Shown: positions 34,369 to 46,419, numbered from the stretch's first letter. The stretch: 64,000 nucleotides of DNA from Microthyrium microscopicum (GCA_010405405.1 MU004237.1:1189345-1253344), one strand, 5' to 3'. Notes: generated by a model not told the origin, from the sequence alone. Numbers and translations: made by a program.

Positions 34369-35591
34369 TTATTTATCGCCACGCATTGTGCGGAAGAAAT
34401 CCATTACACCGGTGAATACCACAAGTAAGATACCTCCACCGGGCCCAAGACGCAGAACCTTGGGGAGAAATCCTTTATAAAGTGCTCTGAATCCTTCCTC
34501 GCGCATTACCGTGCCCAGGGCAGGGAAAGCCCAGTTGTATTTTGGAACTGTTCCGACAACTTTGGTAGAGTTCTGGATGCGTGATTTCACAACGTCCATT
34601 GGTGTGTTGAGAATAGTACCGACGGTTCCACCAACTGTTCCAGAAATAATGTCATTGGTGATTTTGCTCTTGTTAGTGGTAGCTTCAGGCAATAAAGCCT
34701 TGACTTGGAAAATGCATCCAAAGTAACCAGCATTCCAGAGTATATGGCGCCACAAAGTGCTCTCTAGACCTTGGTATAGAGTGAGGACACCTTCTTGTGC
34801 GATGACTTTGCGGACAACGTCGATCATGCCCGTATATTTGTGAGCTTGAGCTTTGTCCTGTAGACGGATCTTGACAAGCTCAAATGGAACAACAACAAAC
34901 GCTTCAGTAGCACCAGCCGTGGCGCCAGTGAGTACAGAAAGTGACTGATTCATCTTGGTAACGCCAAATAAATTGCGGTAAACTTTGCCCCATTCATCGT
35001 TGGCGGCGAACTTGGTAGCACTATAATTTTGTTAGAAGCGAGCTTCATAGTGGGCTGGGAATTCCAATTGAATTGCTAACCGCTTTGGAGCTTCCATCAA
35101 TATTGGAGCTGAAATTCCACGATAGAGACGCGAGAAACTGTAGTTTGAGTTTAGTCTTATACCCTGTCAGTGACACTGATAAGAGCTTACCCTTCATTGC
35201 GGATAATCTTTCGAAAGCAATCAACCATGCTTGTGTAAGCTTCTTCTCCGACTTCTTTCCCAGTCTGGAGCTGACTGAACAGAGTTAACTATATTTCCAC
35301 AGCCTCAGATAAATGCTCTTACACTCGAGTCTTGACGACATCTAACGGGTACCTGTCCTAGTTAGCAAAATGAACTAAGAATCTTGATCTATGACTTACA
35401 TGACAAGAATCTACAGTTATTGCCAGGTTAACAGGCGATCACCTCGAGCATCAGCCATAGAGACATACCTCCGAAACACCAGCTACCGCACCTAGTGACG
35501 ACAAAGTTAGCGCTCTATCAGTGAAGCACAACGGAAGGTACATACCGGCAGCGAACTGATAGATGAATGGAAGGGGTTTATCGGACGACAT
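34369..35591 (-). CDS. Mitochondrial carrier, 2-oxodicarboxylate (ODC/SLC25A21) type
   Basis: Seven exons, 35591-35546, 35491-35469, 35410-35400, 35352-35323, 35274-35191, 35137-35081 and 35020-34369, sum to 300 residues. Three carrier repeats are seen with signatures PLDVVKTRV, PFELVKIRLQD and PMDVVKSRIQN, each the Px[DE]xx[KR]x[KR] motif of SLC25 carriers. The six-helix fold would lie in the inner mitochondrial membrane. The body, with GLESTLWRHILWNAGYFG, resembles fungal Odc1/Odc2, which exchange 2-oxoadipate and 2-oxoglutarate for lysine metabolism; substrate assignment is from resemblance. Exon 3 is only 11 nt and exon 2 only 23 nt, so automated models may misjoin the N-terminus. The gene is divergent from DNA2. 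Confidence 0.9.
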
Positions 35592-36128
35592 GATGACTGG
35601 CGGTGCTCAATCGAGTAACTAGAAGATATTGACTGAATGGCGCTTGGATTTCACACCCAAAAATAACTACTCTGCAGCGGGCAGGAGCGGTGACGAGAGG
35701 GAGAAGAGACAAAAGAGAGTGCCGGCGAGGCTAAAGAAGGAGAACGGGACGATATATCAGGAACCCATGTGCAATGACTCAATGTAACAACGACTTGAGG
35801 TGGTTTCCAACAAATTCGCTTTTGAAATCAGGAATAGAAGCACGCGATATGGCAAAGAATACAAAGTTGAGAGATATAAAGTTTAGTTGGGATGCGGGAT
35901 CGATTTCAGGAGGGAGTTGATTGGCTCCGTTGCGCCGATTGTGCGCCAAGCCGCTAGGAACCAAGACAGTTAGGCAGCCTGCGATATGGTCCAAGCGCCT
36001 GTCGTTCATCCCCTAAGCTTCAATTGGACGAGAAACACTCTCCAGTTACTTGACGCGTCTCAACGCGTTCCTGGTGGGTGCTCGCGTCTAACCCACAATA
36101 TTGTTTACTTTCATAGCCTACTTCTACC
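35592..36128. promoter_or_regulatory. Divergent promoter region between the carrier and DNA2
   Basis: 537 bases without a supportable gene. Two ACGCGT boxes lie at the DNA2 end and are listed separately. The part near the carrier start is purine-rich on the plus strand, that is, pyrimidine-rich in the direction of carrier transcription. Confidence 0.5.
36053..36068 (+). promoter_or_regulatory. Tandem MCB-type boxes (ACGCGT) upstream of DNA2
   Basis: ACGCGT occurs at 36053-36058 and at 36063-36068, only four bases apart and about 61-76 bases before the DNA2 start codon. Paired MCB elements are the classic arrangement at yeast S-phase genes. Function here is inferred. Confidence 0.5.
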
Positions 36129-39100
36129 ATGGCCACTCGACAAACTTCCTTTTTTGACCAGAAGAAGCCAAAACGACCCTGGGTAAGAACAACCCGCTGC
36201 CTGTGTCCCCACACTCATCCAGATCTAATCACCAAACCAGAACCATCACTTTGCACCATCTCGAAGCGGCAATGATCAATTAGGATCACACCCCAATCCG
36301 CCTCTCCAAGCGAAGCCGAAGCCTCCAATTCCTCCCTCCGAGTCTACAATGAAAAAGCTAAAAGCATTTCAATTCATAGAAGGAGCTCCCACACTTCGAC
36401 CGTCAGACAACAAGGAGAACGCGGAGCCATCAGAAAACAATTCTCAGAAAAGCGTCCAACCACGATCGATACCGGATCCTGGGCCTTCTCGCTCCCAAGA
36501 CGAGCTCCAACCCAACTCCAGGGACAACTCCAGGAGAACACCCTCCACTCCTATCACGGTTGCGAGACTGCCTTTGTCACACTTGGTTGGTAATAACACC
36601 ACGCGACCTATTCCTCAAGGCCTTTCGCCTCAACATTCACAAGAACCCGTATCGTGGAAGAATCCAAGCCCCAAAGAACGAACTGCATCACAACGGAAAG
36701 AAACCCCCGGAAAGACTCCTCGTCGGTCGAGAAAACGTCCCCGGAGCTCATCACCGCCTGGTAGCACTTCAGCCCCTCGTTTCAAAACACCAATCCAAGA
36801 CCCAGCTGCTGAAGTATGGTCGAGATTTCGAGGAGACATAAAAGAGTCTGAGCTTCGGGCTAGCCAAAATGGCATTGAGGCTTTGATCATCGCATCCTCG
36901 CCGCACTCATCAGATACAGCTGGCAGCGTTGGGGGTTTAAGACGTTACAACAGCTGTGGCGTGCAGTTCCCAACTTCGCGGAAGAAGCGGAAAACGCGGC
37001 ATGTTACTGGCTTGAACCATTCCACAATCGCCGAAGAAATACCTGAAAATCCGGCAAGGCCAGCGCGAGTCTCTAAGATCACCCGGCTATTGGAACATGC
37101 AGATCGGATGAGAGAAGTCAAGAAGCAGGGCCCCTCAAGCTCATCTCCTTTACCAGAAACCAAGCAACATGATGACGACGATGGTGATTCACCATTAAAA
37201 AATAGAAGCTCCGCGCATCCTGTGGAACAAGAAGACAAATTGGAGGGAATCACGGAGTCTCAAATGTATCTACCTGCGGAGTTCAGGATGACTGAGTCTC
37301 AATTGGCGAAGCTTCATGGGATGACTAAGTCCCAACTGCAAGAAACGCGGGAAGTCAACAACGAACTTTTGAGGGGGTTTCTGGAGGACCTGGATGAACA
37401 GGATGAACAATTAGCGCAACAACGTGAACAGCGGTCCCTGCGGGAACAAATGGCCCAGCGGGATCAACATGCCCAGGAACTGGACGATCATGAGTTTTCT
37501 GACATGGACTTCGATGACGACGATCTGGACTTTCTTGATGAAATACCTGCCCAGCCATCTATGACACCCAAAGCTCCACCAGCCGCAATGCCGGTGTCAT
37601 ACGAGAAGGACGAAATCTCAAATCCACCACCCAAACAAGCTCCTGATGCTGCACGTGAGGAGTTTGATGACGAAAATTACTCGGATGACGATTGGGATCA
37701 AATAGCAGCTTCGATAGTATTGCCAGCGGATCGCTTGGAAGGAACTGAAGAGCAGCCGACAGTGGTAGAGCGGTCTGCTGGTGGTATAAACCAGCCGGGT
37801 TCAGCAAAGGCAAAGGAGCCGTCGTCGGATGAGTATGGCGATGATGAGCTTACGTGGGATGATTTTGCAGCTGCTGAAGCTAGAGCTACACAACATGTAT
37901 GTTCCCACGAAATCTAAATGAGTATGAAGTTTACTGACTGCTGGGAGAGTGGACCGCGTAACTTGGCAATACAACGTTATCGTGTATTGTCTGTCGAGGA
38001 TAACAAATATATAGACGAGTACCAAAGAGATCAACTCGAAAAAGTATACAACCGCCAATTCCTGCATTTCTCTCATTTGCTAAAATAATCCTAGGTGATT
38101 ATCGTCCAACAAGACAAAGCATCATCAACGCAATTCACTGTAGTTCTCCGCGAGGCATGGTACAATACGCAATGCACGCCAGACTCGTATGTTCATGTTT
38201 TTGGCCGATTCGACTCCAACAAACGCTGTATCATCAACAACGCAGAAAACATTTTGGTCATACATCCGGATCACTTGGTCTCTGCAACTGTCGTCGCCGA
38301 TTCGTTTGGCTGCGTTCGTAGGGCGGTTCTGCAGGACCGCGTTAAGGCAACTGGTGCTGCAAGCCCACCCATGCTTTTCGGGAACCTATTGCATGAGATA
38401 TTTCAGGAAGCCTTGAAGCGTAATCGTTGGGATATCAATACTACAACCTCCATACTGCAAGACATCGTGCCCCGTCACTTCGAGACGCTCGCTGAGCTCA
38501 ACATGAATATGAATCAGCTCAAGGAACAGTTAATACCCAAAATGCTGGAGATGGAAGCTTGGGCAGCAATCTTTGTCCAGAAAAATCCTGCCCGAGACGC
38601 AGTCGTTGAGTCTCGGGGCGGTCGAAAGAATATCATGAGTATCAACAAGCTACTGGATGTCGAGGAGCACGTCTGGTCTCCTAATTACGGGCTCAAAGGA
38701 AACATCGATGCCACTGTGCAGGTGACAATGGATGAAGACGGCCAACGAAAGACCCTCACAGTTCCCTTGGAGCTCAAAACTGGCAAGCGGGTCAACGAGG
38801 CTCACCAGGCACAGACAGCACTATACACTTTGCTCATCTCTGACCGCTATGATCTTGACGTTACCGATGGAGTGCTGTACTACCTCGAGGGCTCCAAAAC
38901 TCTCCGGGTCAAGGCCATACGTCATGAGCTAATCCATATGATAATGAAGCGAAATGAGCTTGCAGGTTATATTCGAGAACGAATAACACTACCACCGATG
39001 CTACAACCTGGACAACAGCGGTTGTGTAATGGATGTTACGCGCAAACCTCTTGCTACCTGTACCATACATTGTCAGAAGATGGAGACGGGTCTCTCATTG

Positions 39101-41385
39101 ACAAGAAAGAACCATTCGAGAAATTAGTGTCTGATCTCAAACCCAGCCACTCCAAGTTTTTCAAGAACTGGGACTCTCTGATCACAAAAGAAGAAAGCGA
39201 GATGATGAAATTTCGTCGAGAGCTTTGGACAATGCTTTCGCTTGAGCGAGAGAAAGTCAACCGATGCTTCACTAATGTGGTTATCGTGCCCGATACTACT
39301 GTTGATGACAAACAATCAAACTCAAAAATCAACCGATACCAATATGCATTCGAGAAAAAGACTTTCAAAGCAGGATTTAGCTTCAGGGAGAGTCAAATCA
39401 CTACTGGGGAACCGATTGTAGTGTCTGATGAGCAAGGTCACTTTGCACTTGCCAACGGCTACGTAACGAATGTTTCCAAACACCGCATTCATATCGCTGT
39501 GGATCGACGTTTGCATAACGCCCGGAGACGCAAATCTGGCTTTTGTTCACAAAACAATCAGACATTTAGTGGTATCATGGAAGTGGAGCCCCAATCATCT
39601 ACACTTAAAGAGAATCCACTTGAAGAACCTATTCTCTATCGTATTGATAAAGATGAATTCAGCAACGGCATGGCTGCTGTTCGGAACAACATCCTTCAAA
39701 TTATGGATGACTCTGTCTTCAAAGCTCGAGATCTGCGCTCTATCATCATTGAGCACCAAGAACCAGAGTTCAAGACAGCACCAAGTGGCTGGGCCCTGTC
39801 AACGCAATCATGGGAATCCGAGATGAACTCTGATCAAAAAGCTGCTATTGAAAAAGTGATGGCAACTCAGGACTATGCATTGGTGCTGGGCATGCCTGGA
39901 ACCGGCAAAACCACAACTATCGCCCAAATCATTCGATGCTTGGTCGCTCAAGGCAAGACTGTCTTACTGACTTCATACACACACTCCGCTGTCGACAACA
40001 TTCTCATGAAAATCCGTCACTCCAACATCGATGTCCTTAGACTTGGGGTGGTAGCGAAAATCCATCCAGAGGTTAGAGAATGGGCCAATCTTGCATCTGA
40101 GCCGAAGGAGTCTCTCGAAGAGCTGCATGATTTGTGGCAGAAATCTCCTGTCGTTGCTACAACTTGCCTAAGCATTGGACATCCGCTCTTTTCGCAACGC
40201 ACTTTCGACTACTGTATTGTTGACGAAGCCTCTCAGATTACGTTACCAGTCTGCTTGGGCCCTATACGCATGGCCAAGTCATTCATTCTAGTTGGCGATC
40301 ACTTCCAACTTCCACCAATTGTTCAAAACAAGGAGGCATTGGAGGGCGGGCTTGACATGTCACTGTTCCGTCTTCTCTCCGAACAGCATCCTCAAGCAGT
40401 GGTCAACCTGGAGCACCAGTATCGTATGTGCTCAGACATCATGTCTGTAGCCAACCGTCTCATATACAGCGGTCGTCTAAAATGTGGCAACGAGCGTGTA
40501 GCAAATCGCAAGCTCATCCTCCCCAACGCCGACGAGGCCCTCTCCCATCTATACACATCCTCCACCAAACTCTGCTCCTCTCCATCAACCTGTTGGCTTG
40601 CCCCCATCCTAGCTCCTCAAAACCGCGTCCTCTTCCTCAACACCGACACACTCGGAGTCACCGCAGCCGAAGTCGCCCAAGGCAATCGCACCACCAACCC
40701 CCTCGAAGCCACATTAACAACACATCTCTGCACCCTACTTATCGCCGCTGGCCTTCCATCTTCCGACCTAGGTGCCATAACCTTCTACCGCTCCCAACTC
40801 GCCCTACTCCGCCAACACCTGCGTGCCTATCCTTCCCTTGAGCTGCACACTGCCGACAAGTTCCAAGGTCGCGACAAGGAAGTTGTTGTTGTCTCATTCG
40901 TGCGCAATAACGCTGATGGCAACGTCGGTGATCTCCTACAAGATTGGCGCCGGATCAACGTCGCCGTGACACGCGCTCGCAGCAAACTTATCCTCATTGG
41001 CAGTCTCAAGACGCTCGCTGGTGGATCCACTGTGCTGCGCGGGCTGGTCGACATGTGCACCGAGAATGGTTGGGTGGTTGACCTGCCCGCTGGCGCTGCT
41101 GAGATGCATCCATCGACGGACATGGCGACGACACAGCTCAGTGCAAGTAGATCGCCGCGGCCAACAAAGGGCAAGACTGCGGTGAAGAGTCCTCTGGCAT
41201 CACAGCGACGACCGCTAGGCGAGATTAGTGCTAATAGACTGACTTCCCCACGCAGTAGCGCGGGTGTCAAGAAGCCGGTCAAGGTGGGCAGTATTTCACA
41301 ACGCCTCCTAGGATCAAAGCCTTTGATGAGAGACATTATGAATGAAGTTTTGCCTGCAGGTTGGGATAGTGGTTCACATGTTTGA
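36129..41385 (+). CDS. dna2: DNA2 replication/repair helicase-nuclease
   Basis: Four exons, 36129-36182, 36241-37896, 37948-38043 and 38095-41385, encode 1698 residues. The 96 nt third exon (SGPRNLAIQRYRVLSV at its start) is flanked by two 51 nt introns. The N-terminal ~580 residues are disordered. The RecB-like nuclease has GNLLHEIFQEAL, the acidic GNIDATVQV and PLELKTGKRVNE, with Cys residues at SFGCVRR and CNGCYAQTSC for the Fe-S cluster. The SF1 helicase has Walker A GMPGTGKTTT, DEAS, GDHFQLPP, HQYRMC and VAVTRARSKL. Dna2 trims long Okazaki flaps and resects DNA ends in concert with Mre11, also in this window. The N-terminal RQTSFFDQKKPKRPW looks like a degenerate PCNA/partner-binding peptide. 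Two ACGCGT boxes precede the start. Confidence 0.95.
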
Positions 41386-41468
41386 TTACGCGCTGATATT
41401 GCATCGTTGGATAAGCAGAAGAATGATACCCCTTGATAGCTAAAGCATCCTACATTTTTGGAATGAAA

Positions 41469-43351
41469 TCATGAATTCACAACTGGCTGCACTTCCTTGA
41501 ACCGGACCATCAGTGGCTTCTTTTCCCACAGTGTATAAACGCTTTGCTCTAGCCAGTCGTCTTTCGCAGCTTCTTCAGTCAAATCAAAGTCGAAAGCGTA
41601 GATGATGTGAGCCAAAGCCAGCTTCATCTCCGCATATGCCAAACTAACACCTCATTAGTCACTAGTGCCATCACAAAATGGAGTGCTTACTTTTTCCCTA
41701 TACAATTTCTTGGGCCTGTCGAGAACGGTTGTACAACACCACGTTTGTCATTGACAAATCGAGAATCATCAGCAGCTGAGGCCATCCAGCGCTCTGGCAG
41801 GAAAGCTTCTGGCTGGTAAAAGTTCCGAGCAGAATGATTGCTTGCAAATTGCGGGACGCCAACATTAAACTGTAGCAAGATCAGCATCTGTCCAATCAAT
41901 TGGAGGTATATAGACTTACACCACCCGGAACCCACTGGCCCGCAATAGTAGCTCCTTCAGGGGGTGTAGTCCTGGCCAGCGCAACAGGCACAGGCGGATA
42001 TATCCTCAAAACCTCTTCAAGCACGGCAAACAAATACGGCAGTCCGTTGACAACTGCCATCGTCAACTCACTCGCCTCCTTCGCAGCACCTCTAATCTCC
42101 TTCTGCAACTTCTCCATCGCCTCTGGATTCTGCGCCAGCAAATACACTGCGCCAGCCAATGCCGTTGCCGTCGTCTCACTGCCCGCCACCATAATTATAT
42201 TGAACGTAGCATCCACCTCCGCGCGCGTCATATGCATCTTATCCGCATCAATCTTGTCCATGGATTCCAATACTTTGGCCATAAAATCAACTTTCTCACT
42301 GCCCTCCTCGATGCGCCGATCGATTCGCTCTTGCGCGTATGCAAACATTTGCGCAGCCCCTTGGCGCAATGGACCGACGAGAATTAGAACGAAGGGGAGT
42401 AGGAGGCGGAAGTTAAGGAGCTGTGTTCCGATAGACGCGGTGCGAATGGACCGGAAGAACGTTGTCATCCAAGGATGTGCAGTCTCATTGGCGAGCGCGT
42501 CAAAGGGTGCACTGAAGGCGAGTTCGCCGATGAGATCGAAGGTGAGATAGTTGAGGTAGGCAGTCGCGTCGATGGGCCGATGGGCTTTAGCGGCGGCGCT
42601 GAGTTTGGTGATTAGAAGGGCGACGTAGGACTGCAGGAGCGGTTCTTGATCTCGTAGCTGGAGATTTGTTAATATGGATTTGATGGCGTATATTTAGTGG
42701 TCAACCGAACGGCAGAATATATGGCACAAATTCATCAACGTCAATGGCTACTAACGCACCTTTCAAATAGAAGATGCTATTAGTCCCTAGAGTTTGTGAT
42801 GCAAGTGCGCCTTTTCTTCTGCCATCCCGTTGGTGGTTCTAAGGATGGGATTGGTAGACTTACGTATTTCTCACTGAAGGCATGGGAGAGAACTCGTCGT
42901 TGGCGGGCGTGTACATCATCAGGAGCGAGGATAACGCTATATGTCCCATTGTTTTTTCTTGCTGGTCGAGACTTTTGTAGCTGCTTAGGAGGATTTCCCT
43001 GCTTCAGGGTGTAGATGTCTCTCCAAGCGTCTTCGTCGGTGAAACTCAACGTGTGGGGCCCGGTTCGTACGATGGGTCCATATCTCTCATGCAGATCATA
43101 AGAATAGATATGGCGGAGACCTCTAATGGCGATGGCAGACTGATATACAGATGATGCTGCAGCAATCTTTGGACCTGGGAACTTGGAGAGAGGATGAAAA
43201 TACATACTCTTTATCCAGCTGTACATGCTATGAACCATGTACTGTTATTGCAAGTTAGTGCTAGGGAAAACAATCACTCCTGAAGAGGACTTGCCACAGT
43301 GATAATTGCGAGGATAAATTTGATGGTCAGTGGACTCATATGTGGATACAT
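41469..43351 (-). CDS. Cytochrome P450 monooxygenase (isotrichodermin C-15 hydroxylase-like group)
   Basis: Five exons, 43351-43295, 43241-42864, 42657-41920, 41869-41691 and 41643-41469, give 508 residues. An N-terminal hydrophobic anchor (LTIKFILAIITV) precedes the Pro-rich hinge HPLSKFPGPK. The I-helix reads AGSETTAT, the ExxR motif is EEVLR, and the haem loop is PFSTGPRNCIGK with the Cys ligand. These complete motifs indicate a working microsomal class II P450. Overall it resembles CYP65-type enzymes, but substrate cannot be deduced. The first intron uses a GC donor (GTG|GCAAGT) and the second is 206 nt, long for this locus. Extra coding exons upstream of 43351 are possible (the in-frame AGVYGIVK stretch) but unproven. 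It is convergent with DNA2 and no biosynthetic cluster is evident. Confidence 0.85.
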
Positions 43352-44351
43352 TTTCACGATACCATACACACCAGCCTACTTGATTGTTAGAACCGCCTTG
43401 GGCATCACGTTCAAGTAGCTCAACTGACCGCAACTGCTACTGTGGCTGAGCTCAGTACGAGTTTTGCTCCTGGAAACGTCCTAGTTGGTTGATAAAAGGC
43501 ATTGTATACTGTTAAGCACACAGGGGCCAAAGCAGCCTGACATACATATTAGTTTGTAGTGTTCGAGGCAGCTGGCAGCCACTTACTAAAGCAACGGATA
43601 GCACTACAGTCCCAGCTCGTAATCCATCTATTACTTCCATCGTTTCTATTCTGAAATCCTCTACAATAAGGTTGGTCTTGAAACGAAGCCTTATTTGTGG
43701 AAAGGGCTAGTCGAGGCGCAGTGAGTGTAGGATTGCTTGCTCGACAATGCAGCCTTCGTATAGGCAATGGTGGAGGGGCTGAAGATAGGATAACAATTGT
43801 GCCAGTAAACTCGAATGAGATGATTTCTATACTGAACGGCGTTGGGAGTGATGTATGAATATAAACCTCAGACCCCAGTATTCAACGGGTCGGGATTCGG
43901 ATTCGCTCAATTCCGAATGCCTTCACTGTGAGACAATGCGGGAAAGATGGGTTCATTTTGTGCAATGAAAGTGTACAAGACGAAAGACACACCCTATTTG
44001 TATTCCAAGCTGAATTTATCTACTAACAAGAGCATGGAGTATCTGTATTCGTATAACCATCGTATTCCTGACTGGGAGCGGAGCAATCAAAAGGCGTGAA
44101 GTTGAGAAGCCAGCGGCAACTTCCGCGATTTGACGACACCCGCTAAACAACATGGCCCCCACGAACTGACAACTGTGGCCCCAATATCATGATCTACTCT
44201 TTTGAGTTCCACCAACTTGCTAGTGACCACACACCTTGTTACACGTCTGAAGTTGTTGCACGCGACTTCGAACATCATAACTTAGAGTCTTCCATGGTCA
44301 TACAATAATCGAGCTTACTTGGCGCGACAAAGTTCCTCGAACGCTGCGAAG
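43352..44351. other. Divergent region between the P450 and Gir2 genes
   Basis: One kilobase without a firm gene. At 43898-43915 there is CGG-N12-CCG inside an imperfect palindrome (ATTCGGA...TCCGAAT), the form of site bound by Zn2Cys6 activators, 550 bases before the P450 start. Short frames at 43.2-43.8 kb on the minus strand may be leader or unproven N-terminal exons of the P450. Confidence 0.4.
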
Positions 44352-45184
44352 ATGGGCGTAGAAGAGCAGAAAGAAGAACGTGAGGTTCTGGACTCCATAT
44401 TTCCAGAAGAAATAATAGGTATTAGGCAATGACAATTACTTTTGCAAAATGTAGCTAAGACCCTTTCTCATTAGATATATCCGAAACCGAATTCCGAATA
44501 TCCATAATTCTCGATATAGACCCCGAAGACAATGGCGGCGCAGACGAACCTCGTATGTCATAACCAGTATACGACACTCGTGCTCAAAATTCAAACCACT
44601 AACCGCCCGTTCTCTATACAGCCGCCTTCCTTTTTGGAGTGAAATACACCGAGAACTATCCTGATGAAGCCCCCGATCTAGAACTCCTCCCCTCCTCTAC
44701 AAGTCCCGCAAAACACCCCTTCTTCGACCTCTACGAGGACCGCACACGACTGCTTCGCGAGCTCACAGATACCATAAACGAGAATCTTGGTATAGCTATG
44801 GTGTTCACCTTGGTCATGGTGCTCCGAGACGTAGCCGAAACGCTTGTCCGCGATCGCGCGAACGAGCAACGCGCTATAAAGGAAGCGGAAAGAGCGAAGA
44901 TAGAAGAAGCAGAGAATGCAAAATTCCACGGCACAGTAGTAACAAAGGAGCGCTTCATAAAATGGCGGGAAAGCTACACAAAAGAGCTGGCCGAAGAAGC
45001 GACGCGCAAAGCGGAGGAGTTGATCGCAGATGACAAGAAAAAGCGTATCGGTGTCAAAGAGATCACAACGGGAAAACAGCTCTGGGAGCGAGGATTAGCA
45101 CAGGTAGGGAAAGGAGAGGAAGACGAGGACGATGAGGGCATGGATGCTTTAGAGGGCGTGGAGAAGATGAAAATCGAAGCTTGA
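44352..45184 (+). CDS. gir2: Gir2/RWDD1 family RWD-domain protein (DRG regulatory factor)
   Basis: Three exons, 44352-44418, 44475-44552 and 44622-45184, give 235 residues. The RWD domain covers residues 1-115: EEREVLDSIFPEEI, then FRISIILDID and YTENYPDEAPDLELL with the family's YPxxxP-type turn. A charged coiled coil (about 120-165) and the C-terminal segment RIGVKEITTGKQLWERGL, the DFRP-type region, follow; an acidic tail ends the protein. Yeast Gir2 binds the GTPase Rbg2 and Gcn1 and affects translation and amino-acid starvation signalling. The 3' end is 41 bases from that of the convergent HD-domain gene, so the transcripts overlap. Tma46, the sister DRG partner, lies 13 kb away. Confidence 0.92.
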
Positions 45185-45225
45185 TCTTTGATTATCATTG
45201 CATTCGTTGGGCTACGGAAATGACA

Positions 45226-45879
45226 TCAAGGGCTGGTGTTGGCTCCGTTTTCCTCATTCCACCATTCTATGAAGGTCTTGACGCGCTCTGTTCGCGCTCG
45301 TGCCATTGAGGCGCCGGTGGGAGTTTTCATCATGCTTTCGAGCTTCACAAGTTTCTCATGAAAATGGACTATCCCTTCGTCCAATGGTCCGCGTCCAGCA
45401 GCGGTTGTGTAGCCGAAGCATCTGGCTATTCCCACTGCTCCAATGGCATCCAGACGATCTGCATCTTGGACAATGGCAAGTTCTGGGTGCTCTTTGATGC
45501 GCTGTAGGACTATGCTCGGATCTTTGATTTCGCTACTATAAGAGACGTGATTGATGACAGTTTGAACATCCTGAGCGAGCTTTTCATCGGCTCCAAATCC
45601 AATGAGAACGTTTCTGACCATTGCGCTGGGATCTTCTCCTGGCTTTAGGTATTTTTTGTCGCCAACATCATGTAACAAGCTCGCCAGTGCTATGATAAGA
45701 TGATTGAACAGGAGACTTGGATTTCGCTTTTGTTCTTCTGCTTCAATTTTATAAGCTAGTTCCACCACTCGCTCCACATGTCTGTAGTCATGGGACGCAT
45801 CGTACTTTGACATGTACTCTTTGGCGAAGGTTTTGGCTTTGTCGAGCAAGTCGATTGCTTCGTCTAGCTCGGAGCTCAT
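45226..45879 (-). CDS. HD-domain metal-dependent phosphohydrolase
   Basis: One exon encodes 217 residues. The HD signature is complete: H of ASHDYRHVERV, the HD pair in ASLLHDVGDKKY, and the later D in VQDADRLDAIGAVG. This arrangement belongs to the YedJ/YpgQ-like HD hydrolases, which act on nucleotide or related phosphates; the natural substrate is not evident. No signal peptide or membrane segment is present, so it is probably cytosolic. The start is the ATG of MSSELDEAIDLLDKA. It is convergent with Gir2 and divergent from the adenosine deaminase gene; a nucleotide-salvage link between those two is only suggested by proximity. Confidence 0.9.
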   Translation of the reverse strand: MSSELDEAIDLLDKAKTFAKEYMSKYDASHDYRHVERVVELAYKIEAEEQKRNPSLLFNHLIIALASLLHDVGDKKYLKPGEDPSAMVRNVLIGFGADEKLAQDVQTVINHVSYSSEIKDPSIVLQRIKEHPELAIVQDADRLDAIGAVGIARCFGYTTAAGRGPLDEGIVHFHEKLVKLESMMKTPTGASMARARTERVKTFIEWWNEENGANTSP

Positions 45880-46419
45880 GGTTGCCTCGATTCAACATCA
45901 ACCCGACCGAATTGTGTTTGTTTTGTCTGAGTATGATTAGATTAGTAGTTCTCGACAGTTTATACAATGGTACACACTCAAAAGCGAGTTAAGCTTTGAA
46001 TCAATAGTGTTTACTGGGCTTCAAGGACAAGGTTGTAAGGAGTTGGAAGGAATGTCGGTGTACTAGAAGGGCAGGTCGGCCCGGACTGGTACCTTTCTTT
46101 GAGTCACCGATGGTGGAGCTCCCAGCCTAGCAGCAACAGCTTACTCTAGGACAAGTACATAGTAGTACATGGAACTTGTTCTACTATTGCAACCTCACTC
46201 TGTCAATCGCTAATAAATGAAGTACTATTGTGCTATACAGAGCGCCACCTCAATTCCGTACGGACTCGAAATTCTAGTCAGGGACTCAGGGGTTGAGCAT
46301 TTTCAAATCTGACTCTCTGAGACCGGTAGATAGCACGACTGAGGTCATATAAGAAGATCCCGGCGGCCGCATCTTTCTGTGCTTCTTCAAGCCTTTCTCA
46401 TTCATTGAGTGTTGTGAAA
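45880..46419. promoter_or_regulatory. Divergent promoter region, HD hydrolase and ADGF genes
   Basis: 540 bases with no supportable gene. The last 90 bases before 46420 include an ATATAAGAAG stretch that could serve as a TATA element for the deaminase gene. Confidence 0.4.

Noticed and set aside
37897-38094. Single 198 nt intron in DNA2
   Set aside because: A 96 nt in-frame exon with family-like sequence and two standard 51 nt introns explains the stretch better.
43400-43770. Extra hydrophobic exons upstream of the P450
   Set aside because: Several hydrophobic stretches exist, but no combination of splice sites joins them in frame; the anchor at 43351 suffices.
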